The position numbers and the translations under genes are program-made. From an uncultured bacterium (GTDB lineage: Bacteria; Bacillota; Clostridia; Lachnospirales; Lachnospiraceae), in NCBI GenBank assembly GCA_947086625.1, contig CAMTZV010000108.1, positions 1 to 6,078 on the forward strand: 6,078 nt of DNA, written 5' to 3'. A model generated the notes under the pieces. It searched no databases, was not told the origin of the DNA, and saw only the letters and a list, made by a program, of their open reading frames with translations. The stretch's first letter is position 1. Each line of letters starts with the position of its first letter. Below are positions 6,055-6,078 of the stretch, one piece after another.

Positions 6055-6078
6055 GATGCATTTCTTTACATTCCCATG

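Larger units (their letters stand above)
5877..6078. other. Non-coding stretch upstream of vanR
   Basis: No convincing coding region on either strand. The first part (5886-5960) is AT-rich, with the palindrome TTTTATAAAA at 5903-5912 and promoter-like plus-strand hexamers. The rest (5960-6060) holds the structured plus-strand segment described separately. An ATG at 6076-6078 has no ribosome site and cannot be judged at the window edge. Confidence 0.6.

Noticed and set aside
6051..6073. Third VanR-like site near the right edge (TTCTTTACATTCC)
   Set aside because: Needs a one-base insertion, and the first half-site matches only about half its positions; probably chance in T-rich sequence.

Overview
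This window carries a compact VanG-type glycopeptide-resistance (D-Ala-D-Ser) cluster, read entirely from the minus strand in the order vanR - vanS - D-Ala:D-Ser ligase (vanG-like) - vanXY - vanT. The genes are GC-rich with strong use of G/C third positions, and the spacers are AT-rich. Sensor, regulator, ligase and racemase all look like the enterococcal/clostridial Van families. I infer a GC-rich anaerobic Firmicute (Clostridia, for example a gut Lachnospiraceae or Oscillospiraceae relative). No mobile-element gene, tRNA or CRISPR array is visible.

Layout, right to left (5' to 3' of the cluster). The stretch 5877-6078 has no recognisable gene. It contains a plus-strand segment that folds into two helices and ends in a terminator-like hairpin, so it may be a small RNA or the leader of a gene beyond the window. 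A good vanR promoter (extended -10 TATAAT, 5829-5834) lies beside a two-half-site operator (5857-5876). vanR (5031-5732, GTG start) overlaps vanS (3920-5038, TTG start). The 249-bp spacer 3671-3919 separates the regulatory pair from the resistance genes. It holds, in transcription order, a second nearly identical operator (3872-3891), a strong intrinsic terminator (3775-3820), and a hairpin flanked by exact direct repeats (3687-3734) just before a strong Shine-Dalgarno. Then come the ligase (2615-3670), vanXY (2040-2612) and vanT (2043 to the left edge, incomplete at its C-terminus). These three genes are packed tightly: vanXY starts 2 bp after the ligase stop, and vanT overlaps vanXY by GTGA.

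How the genes work together. By family knowledge, VanS senses the antibiotic at the membrane and phosphorylates VanR. VanT imports and/or racemises L-serine to D-serine, VanG joins D-Ala to D-Ser, and VanXY hydrolyses the normal D-Ala-D-Ala dipeptide and trims D-Ala from existing pentapeptide. Peptidoglycan precursors then end in D-Ser, which binds vancomycin weakly. The accessory genes vanU, vanY and vanW of the enterococcal vanG operon are absent here.

The most interesting points are regulatory: a duplicated 20-bp operator (19/20 identical) with half-sites 11 bp apart at both promoters, and an intrinsic terminator between the second operator and the ligase. That arrangement implies either a hidden promoter downstream of the terminator or attenuation-type control of the resistance genes.
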